Source of the DNA: Oasisia sp. SBJ-2009
Taxonomy: Eukaryota; Annelida; Polychaeta; Sabellida; Siboglinidae
Assembly (NCBI GenBank): GCA_964017155.1
Contig: OZ024854.1
Span: 21,930,869-21,994,868, forward strand
Reading direction: 5' to 3'
DNA length: 64,000 nt
Position 1 is the first letter of the stretch. Every line of letters starts with the position of its first letter. A program made the position numbers and the translations under genes. Positions 41,801 to 55,259 of the stretch are shown here, in pieces. The notes beneath the pieces were generated by a model. That model saw nothing but the letters and a program-made list of their open reading frames with translations, had not been told where the DNA came from and ran no database searches.

Positions 41801-44270
41801 CAATGACTATGCAAAAGAGATTTGTGTATGTATCTTAATTAATATTTTCGCTAAGTAAATCCGCCCTGGCGAAAATGTTTCAAATAAATTGAAGTAGCGT
41901 TGCCAATACATCCAGTCATCTCGCATAACCCTTTAAAACCAGTCACATTTTAATCAATATGTATAATTAAAAATATGTATAATTGCGAGTGCGTTAATAC
42001 AAGTCGAAGGCTTGTCATCACGCGCTGAATATAATAATTAATATATTCTAATTAGCGTCTGTGTAATCGAAGAGTGTTTATTAGATTGCATGGTATGAAA
42101 CACTTTGAAGTCGAATTATGACCTTACTTTGACAGCGTCTAGCCATGCGGTCGCTAAGTGTATTCACTAAGTGGCAGCACCAGTTTCCTGTAATAATTAT
42201 TCTTCGTTAGTGTGGCAGATTTGTGGAGATGGCCTTTAATTGTGTCTACATTACTGAGAACGCAAGTGCACCTAGAACTATATGGCTTAGCAATCCGTGT
42301 GTTTTCGTGCGTTGTGGTATAGCTACAAAGCTGACTCACTCCAAGATTGAAAGATGACCTTCATTCCAGGTAAACAGCCCACCATAAATCACGATAAAGA
42401 AAATTGTAGGCCAATAGTCACCGATTGTTCATGTCCACAAACTAGTGAACGATGACACCGGTGGTTCAAAGGGGCATCTGTGACTGTCGCCGGTGCCGTG
42501 ACCTACTTATCCGGCCACTCGTGACCGCTCCAGCCCTAGTCAGTCACGTTGATCATGTAAACAGGTTGACGTCGTGTACCCTCGCTCTGAGGCTGTTATT
42601 CGTCTCGGCAACTTATCTTAGTTCCAACAAACCTAACATGTAGCATTATTACTGAGCTGAATGAGTATTTGGGAAGGTTTACATTGATTTGTAAATATGA
42701 TTTGTCATATCTGCACACAGTTTGTGTCTGCGTGTTTTTATGTCACCTGGCCGGAATAACTGCACTGTCAATCACGTGACCTTTTGCCTAGCAGAAACGC
42801 CATTAAGCCACTAAAATGATTGTCGAACACATGGTGCGCTGGTCGCACGTTGCGCTGAAATTCTGGTCACAAAAGTGGTTTTTAATGATAAAAAATCAAC
42901 AAATGTCTAAACTTACACCAGCAGCTTATGGGTGAATGTTTGCATTATGACACACGTCAATCAGTAGTGGTCACATATTTCAGCCGGAATTTCAAACGGT
43001 ATCAGCCTTGATGGTAAAGGCAAAGTTTAACAACACTTACCGCCCAGATTGCATTGCCGTATTGTTCCTTTTAAATAATGTATAACCACCTTTGTCCATG
43101 CGATCTTCGAAGTGCTATGATCGCGTGTATGGGGGTGTTTTCGGTTGTTTCATGTCTGTAAAATGTCGCCCTTTATTATAGACCAAATGAGATTGCAATT
43201 ATACAGCAGCAGCAATTCCACGAAGTAAGGATGGTTTTCCAGAGGTAAGGATGATATTCTAGTGTGAGTTCCTTTTGTGCGAGTTTGTTCATGGACAACA
43301 AGTCGTATATTAAGCGGAAACGTGTGGTCGGAATGCAGCGATAGTGTAGTTTCTAGAATGTCAAAGTGTCTGTTATTCTCGCATTTCCTTGTTTCTCGGT
43401 GATTTGCTACGTTGCTAGCCTACAGTACACACACTTTTATTTCCTTACTGCGTGGATGGAATCCAGTCATCACGTGATCGAGGCTCGATTTCACACTTGT
43501 AGATGGACGACTTCATGACATCGGAGTGTACATAGGCCTACTAATGTGCATAGGCCTACTAAATAAATAAAAAAATTAACGAAATTAACGATTACATTAG
43601 GAACGACGTTTATTTATTTGGAAACATTTATAATGCGTCACGTGTCCTGGCTAAAAACCTGTTGAAAGGTGCTAACGATATAGAATAAGTAAATACCTAT
43701 ATGTCACGTTAAGGTAACATTTGCTGAGGGGTCGAGCAGAAACGGAGTATATGTGCGCTGATTTTAAATACGAGTTAAAATAAGACTCTAAACTTACGTC
43801 TTCATGCTCTGTGATTGTTGACGTCACACCTATAGTGAGACCGTTTCTTTGTTTTAAAAGTAAACATGTTTATCGGTATACAACTCTGTTATGACGTGAA
43901 CTGACTTGTGTTGCTGAATCGGAAACAATGCATCAGCAGCCGTTCCGGGAACCCAGCGGGCGATCTTCGTCGAGACCAACGTGACGTACTACATAACATC
44001 TTAGTTGCGTGGCTAATCCGTCTTAGATTTGATCTATGGGTGAAGACGCCGCCAACAAACACAGCATCGGTGCTCACGTAGTAGTCTCACCTCACCTTCG
44101 GATGAGTGTAATCCGATTGTACGGCTAAACGTAGTAATACCCTTAATACGGATTAGTCTTTATAGTAGCATAACACAATCGATGCTCGGTGTTCGCAGAA
44201 CGCAGATTGTGTGTGAAATGAGAAATGCGATCTCACCGGCCGAGGGAGTAGGACTATATGAATGGGCGCG
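38870..44270. other. Gene-free stretch, no coding signal seen
   Basis: AT-rich intergenic DNA. All open frames are short, lack family resemblance and are not joined by credible splice sites. A gcgcatgcgt NRF-1-like core lies near 39507; ATT repeats near 40890 may be a retroposon tail; a small ataggcctacta direct repeat is at 43530-43560. Confidence 0.5.
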
Positions 44271-44272
44271 AA

Positions 44273-45129
44273 TTAAAGGACAAAAAAGTTAACTGTTTCG
44301 TGGCATACACCTAATAGAGTTAATATAAAGTAACAATTTCCACATATACTCAATTTTGTAACGCCAGCGGTTTACCAGAAAAATATTTCTTAACACCCAG
44401 CCATCTAAATACTATGAGCTACCCCATCTTAGACGAAGAATGACGTCACGACGGTGAGGCGCTCTCCGCGTAGATTCCCTGCATGGGGTTTGGCTGTTGT
44501 CATGAAATGGCTGCAACTCGGCAACGCGCGTAACATGCTGATGACGGTAAATATAAAGTTGTCTATTATTGTTATCGCTGAAATCATCCCTTCAACTGAT
44601 GATACATGTCTAATTCAAAGCATTTCTCCTCAAAATGGACCGAGCAAAGTGAACTGTACTTGGACTCCAAACAGTACGCCCGCAAATCACCAATGTGAAT
44701 CCATTGCTTCAATACTACCGGTTGATTCAACTATTATTGCAACCGTATGCCGAACAGTAAGGCATAATTACTAAAGTTTACCATATATTTAACCACAGAT
44801 TTAGATATACATCTATAAGCAGCTGCTAGATGTCACGCCAACTGAACGAACTGTCGAAGACTCGAAGTTGTTGACCCTTAACAACGTCGCAGGAAGTTGA
44901 CCGGCTTCAGCAGACACATAGAATGCCGCGCGCTGAATGGCCAAGCCAATTTAACCCTTCACCTATGGCGGCGTCTAGACCATCGTGGATTTCGTTAGAA
45001 TTTTAGACATTAAAGTCACATTCTGAGTAAACCGCTGACGTTAACAAATTGAGTATATGTGGAAATTGTTACTTTGTGTAAACTCTATTAGGTGTATGAC
45101 GCGAAACCGTAGTCTTTTTTGTCCTTTAA
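44273..45129 (-). mobile_element. TTAA-flanked TIR element with THAP remnant, copy 2 (inverted)
   Basis: TTAA at 44273-44276 and 45126-45129 flank an 849-bp element that is near-identical to the one at 31200 but in the opposite orientation. The THAP-like remnant (SSLCSVHFEEKCFE) reads on the minus strand near 44610-44660; a short deletion removes part of the preceding QSKN block. The + strand 106-residue frame is the shadow of this region, kept open in both copies. Confidence 0.82.
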
Positions 45130-48100
45130 CTGATATACTAGAAGAGTGGTGTATCAAGAACAGTAAATGATGGCAATGATCTACACAGAATGGCGCGTGA
45201 TGAGAAACGGTCAAGCATTGAATCACGCACAAGTAATGACAATACTCTTTTAAGCATGATGACTAAAGAGGAAATGTGTTGTTTCTGGGATTCCTCAAAG
45301 CGCTTTACACTAACAGACCTGGCAAACGTGTACGATCTATCAACATCTAAGAGTTCTCTGGAAAGCATAACATGATGGCGATGGTCATATGAGAAGAGAT
45401 TGAACCATCAGGAATAACATGGGATGATAGTGGTCAGTCACTCAACAATTGCATTAAATGATGCTGTGGCCAATACATGCTAACTAATAATCAGAATGGT
45501 ACATCATGAATTCACATTGAGGAGAGTGGTATATCAAGTATATTGACACGATGAGCATGATTCTACCAAGAATTGTATATGATGACCATGTGGTCAGTCA
45601 TGAAATCATGTGTGATGCCAACATCAAGACAACAGTGATAAATAGTGAACATGTTCATCATGAATCACACGTGATTATGGTGATGGCAGTGATCTAATAT
45701 GAATAACACAATGAACATAGCATATCCAGAATGATACACAATGACAATGAGCTTCCGAGAAATCGTACTAAGATATGTTGACAACTGCCTGATGACTGTC
45801 GTTACTGCCGTATGCCGACAATGGTCTGCCCTGACTCGTACATTTGGCATTGGTCTCTCGTGACTGTCATATGTCTATCCCGATAGACATAGGTGATGAT
45901 AAAGACCTGTCGCGAATGATATGTGGTGACATAGGCAACGGTCTAACATGTAATGGCGTAGGGTGTCACTGCTCTCTCAAGACATTCGCAATATGGATAG
46001 TGTGACATATCAAGAACGGTGACATTTGACAAGCGACATCGGCCTTAAGAGAGGCGATATCTGAAGACAGCTGTCTGACAAAGCATGCCACACAACTGAA
46101 CCAGTTATCGACTGTGATCACTGCGGTTTCCTAAGAAAGGTTACACCTAACAATAGCGACTTCACTGTGGTCGCTGGTGGCAGGTAAAAGTAAACAATAA
46201 TCGTCCTTCAGCACACCGTGCTTGTGTCTTCATAAATAGTCGAATAGCGGCATGAGCAAAACTATTTCGAAGATATTTGCTCTAGGTGAAAACAACATAT
46301 TATCTGTTTTTGCAAATAATATGTGCGTGTGCGTGTATGTGTGTGTAATTAATATTTAAAACGTGCAATTATCCTTACGTTTAGCTCACTGCTGCTAACC
46401 ACTTTGCATTCGGAACCATGACAATGGACTAAATAGACTAAATCATTGATATATGCCTACTAAATGTAAGGACCTGATGAAGTCATGCATGGTGATGACA
46501 GTGTTGTATTACACGCATAAACGCAACAACGATCATTCTAGAAAAATGTAGAAAATTACATTTATTTACACACGCGCACACGTTTGACATGCAACCGGTA
46601 ACCACGTGTGTACACACAGTACGTGCTGCACAATAGGCAACACACATTTAGACCTTTCTCACCAGTTGGGTCAGCTGTATTTACAATATAATTTTTATCA
46701 TACACGATATTACCCATATAAAATAATTGCCAATGTACGTGAACCACACAGTGAATCCAGCGGCCATTTTTCCATAGCACTCAGTCAATTTCGTCAGCGG
46801 ACTGGATTATTGCTATTATTGTGAAGTCACCACAAACATATTTTGTCTTAGTTGCCACAGGATATGTATGCACTAATAACACAAATTTCTGTTATATCTC
46901 CGTCACAGCATGATAGTCGGAATGCTTGAATTCAAATCACCAGTCTGCGTACGGATAGACCAGTTCCACGTAAGGTGGGAGCGACCATAGCAGTGTAACA
47001 ACTTCATTTAGAATGCATATCAGCTGTCATGTTATTGCACAGACGGAACAGTACACAGCGCATGCGTGAAATGAGAATTCGGTCACGTTCCAATTGCAGC
47101 CAACTGTACATTACCACTAACCATGGTGGAGCGGCATAGCAAATCAGTTGTGCATTTTGGTATTAAAGAATCAAACTCAACCAGTATATAGATACATGTA
47201 CATCAACTCTATTTTGGATATTGGACCAGTTGGTCATAAAGGCGTCATACCTGTATTGTAATATATAATTTGCTACGTTTTGATCATTTACCAGATAGAT
47301 GGAACATTCCAAACTAGGAAATATATGCAACAACGTTTTGTTTGAGAATATTCTAGCTTACCCCATTGCTGCTACCTCCAACTTACTCGACCAGTTCAAT
47401 CACAGGATGCAAGTTACACATTTCGTTGAATCTTACTGAGTCTAATGTTTTCCAGTTTGTTTCAGCTGTCACGTCGCCGATCTAGACATGGTCATAAATC
47501 TTAATATATTTCATCATCAAAGAATCAGTTACCTATATCAATACATATTTGCAAGTAGATGTTAGCCACGTTGTATGGTTACTCTCTGTATAATAAACAT
47601 CATATCAATCATTACAATAATGTCTCTTCGACAATAACATCAGCCATTTTGCAATTCAAGATGCCGGTCTATACTTCTATAGTTGGCGATGTCCCAATAT
47701 TTTAAAATAATTGTTCTACATTATTCTACATATCTGCTACGGTTCAAGCGTTAATATCCAAATGCACAGTTGTTATGGTATTTTGAACTATGCCGCCCCT
47801 CTACAATTGAAGATATTTTCATTTAAATAACGTTTCACACTGGAATGTACACCGAAGCCCGATAGTGACAGTACGGCGCTCCACAACTTGCTTGTTGAGA
47901 TTCCTATCTGTCATAATAGTATTATGGCATTGATAATTTGCAGTAATAACAAACATACGTTGATGTACCGCCATGTCATTACAATGGTAAGCCATATTAG
48001 TGTATAAGCTTAGTTAGCGGCCATTTTCCACGGTACATTTCGTGATGAGAAACACGTTTTAGAAAATGTATCCCGTACATCCGTAATAATGCGGCATGCA

Positions 48101-50399
48101 ACAATGTACCACGACTTGATAACATGTACATTGTATACCGTAAATTGTTTACTGGTCAGCCTGACCTACTCAAGACAATTGGGCAGTTCTACTCGAGACG
48201 TGTATAGGTCTGATTTTGTAGGATAAAATCAGAAGTTGTTTCTATTTGACGGACTAAGACTATTCAAACTCTGTTTCTGATTCCACATTCGCCAAACCCA
48301 TGATGTCTTAAACATTACTAGTGTCACATCACAGCTTAACAGTTATTACACAAAGATCTTTCGTTAAATAATGGTTACCTTATACATTCGAACTGCGGAA
48401 ATTATTTACATTGCTATTACCCGCGTTTCACAAATAGTACCGACGAAACATGTACTTTAAATCCCTGCAATGTCAATGCCAAGGCCATGATCCTGGGATA
48501 TGTATGTGACGACATGTCAAATACTATAATTATGTATAGGAAAACTAACATCCACCGTCCTTTGTCAATCGTGACTGTTTGTACCCTGTCGTAAATATCC
48601 TGCCGCTGCAGCGACGTATCACTAGGCGGAGTAATTGGTCATGAGCGCTTGAACTCATCGTCACAGCAACCGTCGTTTGAGAACACTCCGTTGTACAACA
48701 ATGGCAGAAGTAACCGATGTAACACTTAACTTCGAATCGCACCGTGGCGTGTCTGGTCACGGTGTGTGCCAAATTCGGACGGAATTAAAGCGCGTTTTGT
48801 TGGCCCAGACGACGGTGTTTCCATTCGCCAGACCGGCTGGTGACCGTGTCGGGAGTCGGGAGTCGGGAGTCGGGAGTCGGGAGTCGGGGAACGGTTAGTC
48901 TCCCTAGCGCATATAAGGACAGGTGGGCGAGACGATTACGATGGTTCTAGTTCCACCCGACGCCGCGTTGCTCGAGGCGGCCATATCCATCATTTTAGGG
49001 AACGACGGCTGAAAAGACAGAAAAGGCCGCCTTAACACACGCCCGTCTTTCACGAGGAACGGTTCTAGTACAACGTATTATCGTTGGACCGAAGATAGAT
49101 AGGCCACGACTTTACGACTGCATTGCTATATCGGCTCTCAAAGAGCTGACCGACTGTGGACAATTCGTGATGAGTAACAGACACGAGTACTATTGCTATG
49201 TCATAAATCTGGATATTTACGTCATTCCCATGTCACACTAAGGCATATATCTTAACATTAACGTAAACATGACTTAATTGGAACGTATTTGGGATATTGG
49301 GCCATTTTTAGCAATGTAGTTAAATCATTTACAGGTGTGTATATACATAATAGTGTTGTGTTGCTATCATACTTGTAACATAGAAAATCAGTTGGTGTAT
49401 ACATTTCACCCTCTTTTCGAAATCCTAAATATGCAACTAGAGGTTTCATATCATTAAACAACCCAACCGACGTTATTAAAAATTTATGAACATGAAATAA
49501 CTCGGATGTCTCGAGGTATATACATGTTGGAAGAAGTATATGTAGGCGAAACCATCAATACTTTATATTTAAGTACAGTTTATGAGTGCATCAAATCGTC
49601 AAAATAACAGCACACTGGTGTCACCAATATATACAAGAATTACCCATAAGTTATGTCAATGTATATGAAATTAAACCATGATTATACACATATAATATCA
49701 TTCATAGCAGGCCATTCATAGCATAGTCTAAGTGCAATTACGTGCGTATTCCTAGTATATATCATATTAACGAACCTCTTCATTAAAATTCCTGATGTTG
49801 CCACTAACTATTAGTGTTGTGCGAGGTTGACTTTTACAACTATCACAGATGTGTGTCACGCAATACGTGTATAAAACCTACACTAACTACACTATTTACA
49901 AACAAGGAATGAATTTACGTCATTCGTTCAAACAGCATCGTGGGCACACTGACAAACACAGCCAAACACGCTACGACGGCAAATAAAATTAGACCTACCC
50001 AAAAGGACCGGAAACGATAAACAAGCTACCCGACCTACTAAATTTCAGTACACTGCTCCGTAAACAAGTTACTCGACCTACTAAATTCGAGTAGACTGCT
50101 TGTTAAAATACGACACAGATCTAAACTGAATACGGTACGCGTGGAATGCCAGTTGAAAGAACGGAACCGTATGCGCTGGAATGGAAAACGTATGACGAAA
50201 ACGACTTGAGACCTACACAATAAACCAATACGAGCGTATATCCACGTCTCGTTGAATTAGCTCCCGACCGTATAAATATGATTTCTTACGTAGATTGTAC
50301 AAAAATATATATAAACGTATTAGCGATAAGCAGCTATGGCAACATGTATTCATGTGCAAATGTATTACGTGCAGCTAAAGTCCTGAGTTTAGTTCACCC
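45130..50399. other. Gene-free stretch with weak periodic sequence
   Basis: From 45130 to about 46050 the DNA repeats motifs such as ggtatatcaag, gatgatcatg and gtggtcagtca irregularly, suggesting a very old tandem array. From 46.1 to 50.4 kb no gene is visible. A gcgcatgcgt core occurs near 47059 and the CpG-rich 48.6-49.1 kb has a heptamer array but no convincing exon. Confidence 0.4.
48850..48889. repeat. (GGGAGTC)n heptamer array
   Basis: Five to six perfect 7-bp units in a CpG-rich context. Regular GGG runs every seven bases could form a G-quadruplex. Confidence 0.9.
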
Positions 50400-50420
50400 T
50401 GCGCGCATGCGCATGCGCGA
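50400..50420. promoter_or_regulatory. Palindromic NRF-1-like double site (GCGCATGCGC)
   Basis: gcgcgcatgcgcatgcgcg is an overlapping palindrome containing the NRF-1 core gcgcatgcgc. It lies about 120 bp beyond the stop of the PAP2 gene. Whether it serves that gene or an unseen promoter is unknown. Confidence 0.35.
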
Positions 50421-50536
50421 TCTGGCACTTATTTCGCAGTAGCATTTCCGGGTTACGAATTTCTCCCGACGCAATCGGATACGCGTGCAGATGACGCTGT
50501 TTCTGTGATACACAGAGCGGCGCGAATACGCCTACG

Positions 50537-51427
50537 TCATACCATAGCGAAGGGGCACACGACGGAGCAGTCTAGCGGTCTCGTTCTCGCGCTGCGGTTC
50601 TCGAAGTGCGTGAGAAGGCGTTTGACGACGAGCACGACGACGACGGCGGCGAGCGCGTCGGAGAGGTAGTGGTGGCACGAGTAGAGCGTCGCCCACGTCA
50701 TCCACAGCACGTAGAGCGCGAACACGCGCCCGCCCGGCGGCGACGTCACGTAGATGCACGTCGGCCAGACGACGTGGCCGGACGGGAACGACGCGAACGG
50801 CACGGGGTTGTTCTTGAACATGTTGTAGAAGAACGGCATGCCGGTCCACGCGTCGAGGCGCGAGAACGCGCAGCCCTCCTTGTGTAATGACGTCAGCAGT
50901 TCGCTTGTCAACACCGAGGTGTTAGTACCACGGATATAGGCGCTGTAGCCGCTCTCGTACAACCACGGCGGCGCCGTCGGTAGGAGGAACCAGATGGCGA
51001 ACAACATCCACGACGCCCAGCCGAGCAGCCAGTAGAAGCGGCTGATGTCGTCCGTTTGGCCGCGGAAGTAGAGGAACAGCGGGTAGACGATCGGGATGAG
51101 GTAGTGCAACAGGTAGGGGATGGCGGAGAAGACGTCGAAGACGCCGTTCGACGCCGCCGACACGAGTCGGTGCGGCGCCGTGTGTAGGATCGCCTCCTCG
51201 ACCGCCGACACGTTGTACAGGTGCACGCACCCGAGGTCGGACAGCTTCGGCAGCAGGTGGAAGCGCAGGTTGAGGCCGTAGATCGACAGGAAGAGCAGCT
51301 GCGGCAGCGCGCTGCGCACGATCGTCAGGAAGGTGGGCGAAAATAGGGGAGTCGCGAGCACCCGGTGCAACGGCGACAGCTTCGCGTCGCCGTTGGTCAA
51401 CGGCAGCAGGCTGTACTTCGCCTTCAT
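50537..51427 (-). CDS. Aur1/Ipt1-like PAP2-superfamily membrane phosphotransferase
   Basis: A 296-residue multi-pass membrane protein with no intron in its coding part. The C-terminal half has the PAP2 histidine motifs: FPSGHVVWP (residues 214-222, His218) and CHHYLSDALA (251-260, His253 and Asp257). PTAPPWL (150-156) and HYLIPIVYP (108-116) are typical of the inositolphosphotransferase Aur1/Ipt1 branch (PAP2_3), whose fungal and protist members move phosphoinositol or phosphocholine head groups onto ceramide. About six hydrophobic segments are visible. ATG at 51427 is chosen; upstream GTG codons give no better start. An acceptor (ctgtttcag/gtcacc) at 51593 implies a spliced 5' untranslated exon. 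GC and CpG content are far above those of the surrounding DNA. The substrate is not predictable from sequence; vertebrates lack a clear orthologue. Confidence 0.85.
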   Translation of the reverse strand: MKAKYSLLPLTNGDAKLSPLHRVLATPLFSPTFLTIVRSALPQLLFLSIYGLNLRFHLLPKLSDLGCVHLYNVSAVEEAILHTAPHRLVSAASNGVFDVFSAIPYLLHYLIPIVYPLFLYFRGQTDDISRFYWLLGWASWMLFAIWFLLPTAPPWLYESGYSAYIRGTNTSVLTSELLTSLHKEGCAFSRLDAWTGMPFFYNMFKNNPVPFASFPSGHVVWPTCIYVTSPPGGRVFALYVLWMTWATLYSCHHYLSDALAAVVVVLVVKRLLTHFENRSARTRPLDCSVVCPFAMV

Positions 51428-51592
51428 CGGCACGGGCGCAGGCGGACACACCGCGACGACGGTGGCGACAACTGGTGGTGGCCGACGGAGAGCGCGCGCG
51501 AGCGGGCGTCCAGCCGATGTTACATCACGTGATCGGCGGACGAGGCGAGGAGACGGCTTGAGTTGGCGGTCAGTTCGGCGTCGTCAGGTGAC
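51428..51592 (-). other. 5' untranslated part of PAP2 gene exon
   Basis: CpG-rich leader between a minus-strand acceptor at 51593-51594 and the chosen ATG. Its frames are open by composition only. The presence of an acceptor argues that the gene is a spliced eukaryotic gene and not a bacterial contaminant. Confidence 0.5.
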
Positions 51593-51783
51593 CTGAAACA
51601 GAAGTTGCATAAGTACTATTGACTTGGCGTCTGTCTTACGTCTTCTCGAAGATCCACCGAATGCGAATAATGTCGACCCAGCTACAGCGGAAACAACGAC
51701 GAGTTGCCATCTAAACTGATACGATCGCACTGGGCGATAATACAATCGCAACGATACACAACAGAATGCGCGACATCAACTAT

Positions 51784-51862
51784 GCACACACGCACACGCT
51801 CACGCAAACGCTCACGCTGTCTCTCTCTCTCTCTCTCTCTCTCACACGCACGCACACACGCA

Positions 51863-51894
<32 letters not shown>

Positions 51895-51905
51895 CACACA
51901 CACAC
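51784..51905. repeat. Compound (TC)n(CACG)n(CA)n microsatellite
   Basis: cacgct units, about 12 ct, several cacg tetramers and about 14 ca. It produces His/Thr and Arg-rich frames that are not genes. Confidence 0.92.
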
Positions 51906-52099
51906 CGTCGTCACGTTTTCTGGACTGGACAGTTGCTCGCGAAACTCCAATAATACCTCGTCTAGTCGGTTTGGTTACACGACAATACAATACGAGTCGA
52001 CATCCGACGATGCACATTACGTGCACGCGAGAGGCAGATGCTACTGGCATCCGACGGACTACTGAGAAAGTGGTATCACCGCACGACCGATCACGTTAA

Positions 52100-54450
52100 T
52101 CAAGATAAGGGCTGACTCATAGAACATAATGACACATGAGTAGCTGACTCCTATTCTGCCGAGCTCGTAAAGCACGATTTCGCCCTTAAATATCGATTCC
52201 GTCCCGTAGCTAGATCGAACCAGGAACGTTTGCTGTGAGTATGGGTAACCTTGTGCATCTGACGTGTTGCATTAGTACCAGCAGGCAATATATCTGTCAG
52301 CTCAAATTAACGACAGGTTTGCGACGGTGGAAATATACGCGCAAACGGCGAGGCAGTGCTATTAAGAATATGTTATACAGCTATATCGTAAAACGGTCAG
52401 CTAAAAGACATTTCTGTCAGGCCATTCATTGTAAGCTCTAAATTACGGCCAACGTGTTATCATGTGTAGAAATTGCAATTTATTTTTCTATTTTCGTCTG
52501 TGCATATTTTGGTTACAACGCATTATCGTATGAGGTCTCGTTGAACTAGTCAGTCTTTCTCAGAACATCTACATCAGGTGAACTGGAGCAAAACGGAATG
52601 GCCGAACTAGTTCAATCTTTGATAAAACGGAAAGATAAAGTGCTAAACACTTATGATTTCCACATGATTGTAATAAATTCAGGTGGTGGTCAAAAAGATT
52701 GAATGAGTTATGTTAACAACATACATTGTTCATTTTTTAGAGATGGCAACTACCGTCAGATCAGACCAGAGATGTTACATAAAATGTTAAAGAGACAGTG
52801 ACTGGTAGTTAAAAAAACATCACATGATTGTACATCTTCTAAACATGTGACTAATGAATCATGTAAACCATGTGATCCTTACGTTTGTGAACCACATGAT
52901 CATGATCGATATCAGTAATGTGACGATGAGTCATGTAAACATGTGACTGTTGAAATCCACGTGATTGGGATCTCATTAGCGCAAGGAACTATGGGAGCGT
53001 GTCTATTAATACATTTAATCAATCAAGTAGTCGTGTCTCCATATTGGAATGTCTCAACTCAAGTGAGTCTAATGCTCCAATTACTACGTTATTCGTGCTC
53101 TGTAGTTGGCTATTAATCGCGTTGGTTTTTCTGACCTTTCACTCTCAGTTTGGTGTATTAGTGTGTACCGTTTTATGTAACCGTCAATTGTATTGTTATC
53201 AAGCCTTAGAATGTTGGCACTTGTTTTTGGTGGGACACATTCCGCATGTTTTCCTTATAACAGTATTGCAAATATTGTAGTTTATTTATCTTCAGAATCA
53301 TGTCTTCAACGTATGTTTAAAACGATAATATATTATAAAGTTAGTGTCATAAAATCATGTCATCAAACCTATCTATTCGAATGTATATTACGTTGCTATA
53401 TACATTACAGAATGAAAAACGCGTTCTAGAAATATCTCCGATGTAATAGCTAGCGATAGTTACATCGCATGTTCTACAGCAATAATTCGATGACATCTGA
53501 ACATTGGCGTACTGTGCAAGAACAAAGTAAGCTAATGATATAAATGTGAGCCGAAGCTAGTACAAACAACCAGTTTGTTCTGGAATGACAGCTAGGTCCC
53601 TAATCAACATCGAAGCATCAGCTACAACGGTACTTTTTACAGCTGTATCCCAAATCCAGCTGGTAGGTTTAAATATTATAGTATATGATAATGTATCAGA
53701 AGAGCCCATTGCAAAGTAAAAGAACGATTAACAGTTCCCTTCTTGGAAATATAGAATACACAATACTTTTTATTCAGATGTCCAAAAAAATGGATCCCAT
53801 TTTAATAGATAAATTACAGGTCAAACACTAAGTACGATTACGATGAATACATTTATCTGAGCCTGATTCCTATTGACTTAGTATTGTGATTGGCACCACC
53901 CGCGTGTGTGATTGACGTTTCGTGCAAGAAAAGTCTCCTGCGATGAGTGCAGCAACCTCTTGCAAATGGCGCGCTCCCCGGTGCGGAAGACAGGAAACAG
54001 GTCTATATCGCGACCGGAAGCGACAGTCGCAAGACGGCCTTTAGTGACCGCTCGGCAGCGTGCAGATTCGCAACACGGCAATAGACCACTTGAGATAACA
54101 GTTGCGTATATTAAATAAATAGCTCGGGGGATTCGCGACCCATCAATTGTATATAGAGAACAATCCGAGTCGTGCTGGCGTCAGGACCCTGGGCCGCATA
54201 TGCTGCAAGTGTCTCGGTGAATAATGTAACATAGAATACTATTGATGTCGTAATATATTGGTCACACAAATGGGCTTGTTGCACAGTGGAAATATTGCAT
54301 GTTATAAATAGTTTTATTGTGAACTCTTGTTCTCCAATCTCATGTTTCTATTGCTAGCTGAACAGCTGTGTTAATGTTCATAAATGTATTTATTATAATA
54401 GTGAAATTACAGTTTTAATGGCTATGTAAGATATATTTGAATGTTTCAGA
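52100..54450. other. Gene-free stretch
   Basis: No recognisable exon. From 52790 to 52970 catgtga/tcatgtaaac motifs recur irregularly. A CpG-rich patch at 53900-54100 is open in both directions for about 67 codons, with no family match. Confidence 0.4.
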
Positions 54451-54619
<169 letters not shown>

Positions 54620-55033
54620 TGTGATGGTTATGAAGACGGGACAAATTACACTTAATATAACAAAAGACATCATTACGTTGCAGACGGCTGTCTCGTTAGT
54701 TCGTACTAACTGGATACTTTAATTAGCATGTCAGTGATTGCTTGCCCAAAAAAGACACGATGATAATGAGACGAACACGAACCTGACTGATCTGAGACAT
54801 GTGACCGTGACCGTGACTTGGCAATTATGTAATTACGTGTTCGGCAATGATGCGGCTACGAGTGTTTCACCGCACGTGACTATCAATAAATTTGATTAAT
54901 AAGCCACGTTCCAATTGATGAATATTGCAACACGTTCACTCTCGTGCGAGCAGTCGTGGATATTTGATTGTCGTACGCGCCCACGTGGTATGTGACCTTA
55001 AGTATGTAATCCAGAAACATGACCGGTCATATT

Positions 55034-55035
<2 letters not shown>

Positions 55036-55069
<34 letters not shown>

Positions 55070-55135
55070 GCGTGCGTGCGTGCGTGCGTGCGTGTGTGTA
55101 TATATGTGTGTGTACGTGTGGGTGGGTGTGTACGT

Positions 55136-55194
<59 letters not shown>

Positions 55195-55245
55195 GTGTGA
55201 GTGTGTACGTGTTTATGTGTGCGTGCGTGCGTGCGTGCGTGCGTT
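55036..55245. repeat. (TG)n/(TGCG)n compound tract
   Basis: Two TG blocks with tgcg tetramers and cgtgtgggt interruptions, ending in five tgcg units. Low-complexity frames only. Confidence 0.92.
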
Positions 55246-55259
55246 GATGTGCATATCAA

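Noticed and set aside
46900..48100. Possible long degenerate tandem repeat with agaatca and cattttg motifs
   Set aside because: Motif spacing is irregular and similarity too weak to define a unit by eye.
50606..50887. Plus-strand Arg/Glu/His-rich frame opposite the PAP2 gene
   Set aside because: Shadow of the GC-rich coding sequence; the minus frame has the PAP2 motifs.
53878..54118. Overlapping open frames on both strands in a CpG-rich patch
   Set aside because: Few stop codons are expected in CpG-rich DNA; no motif or splice context supports a gene.
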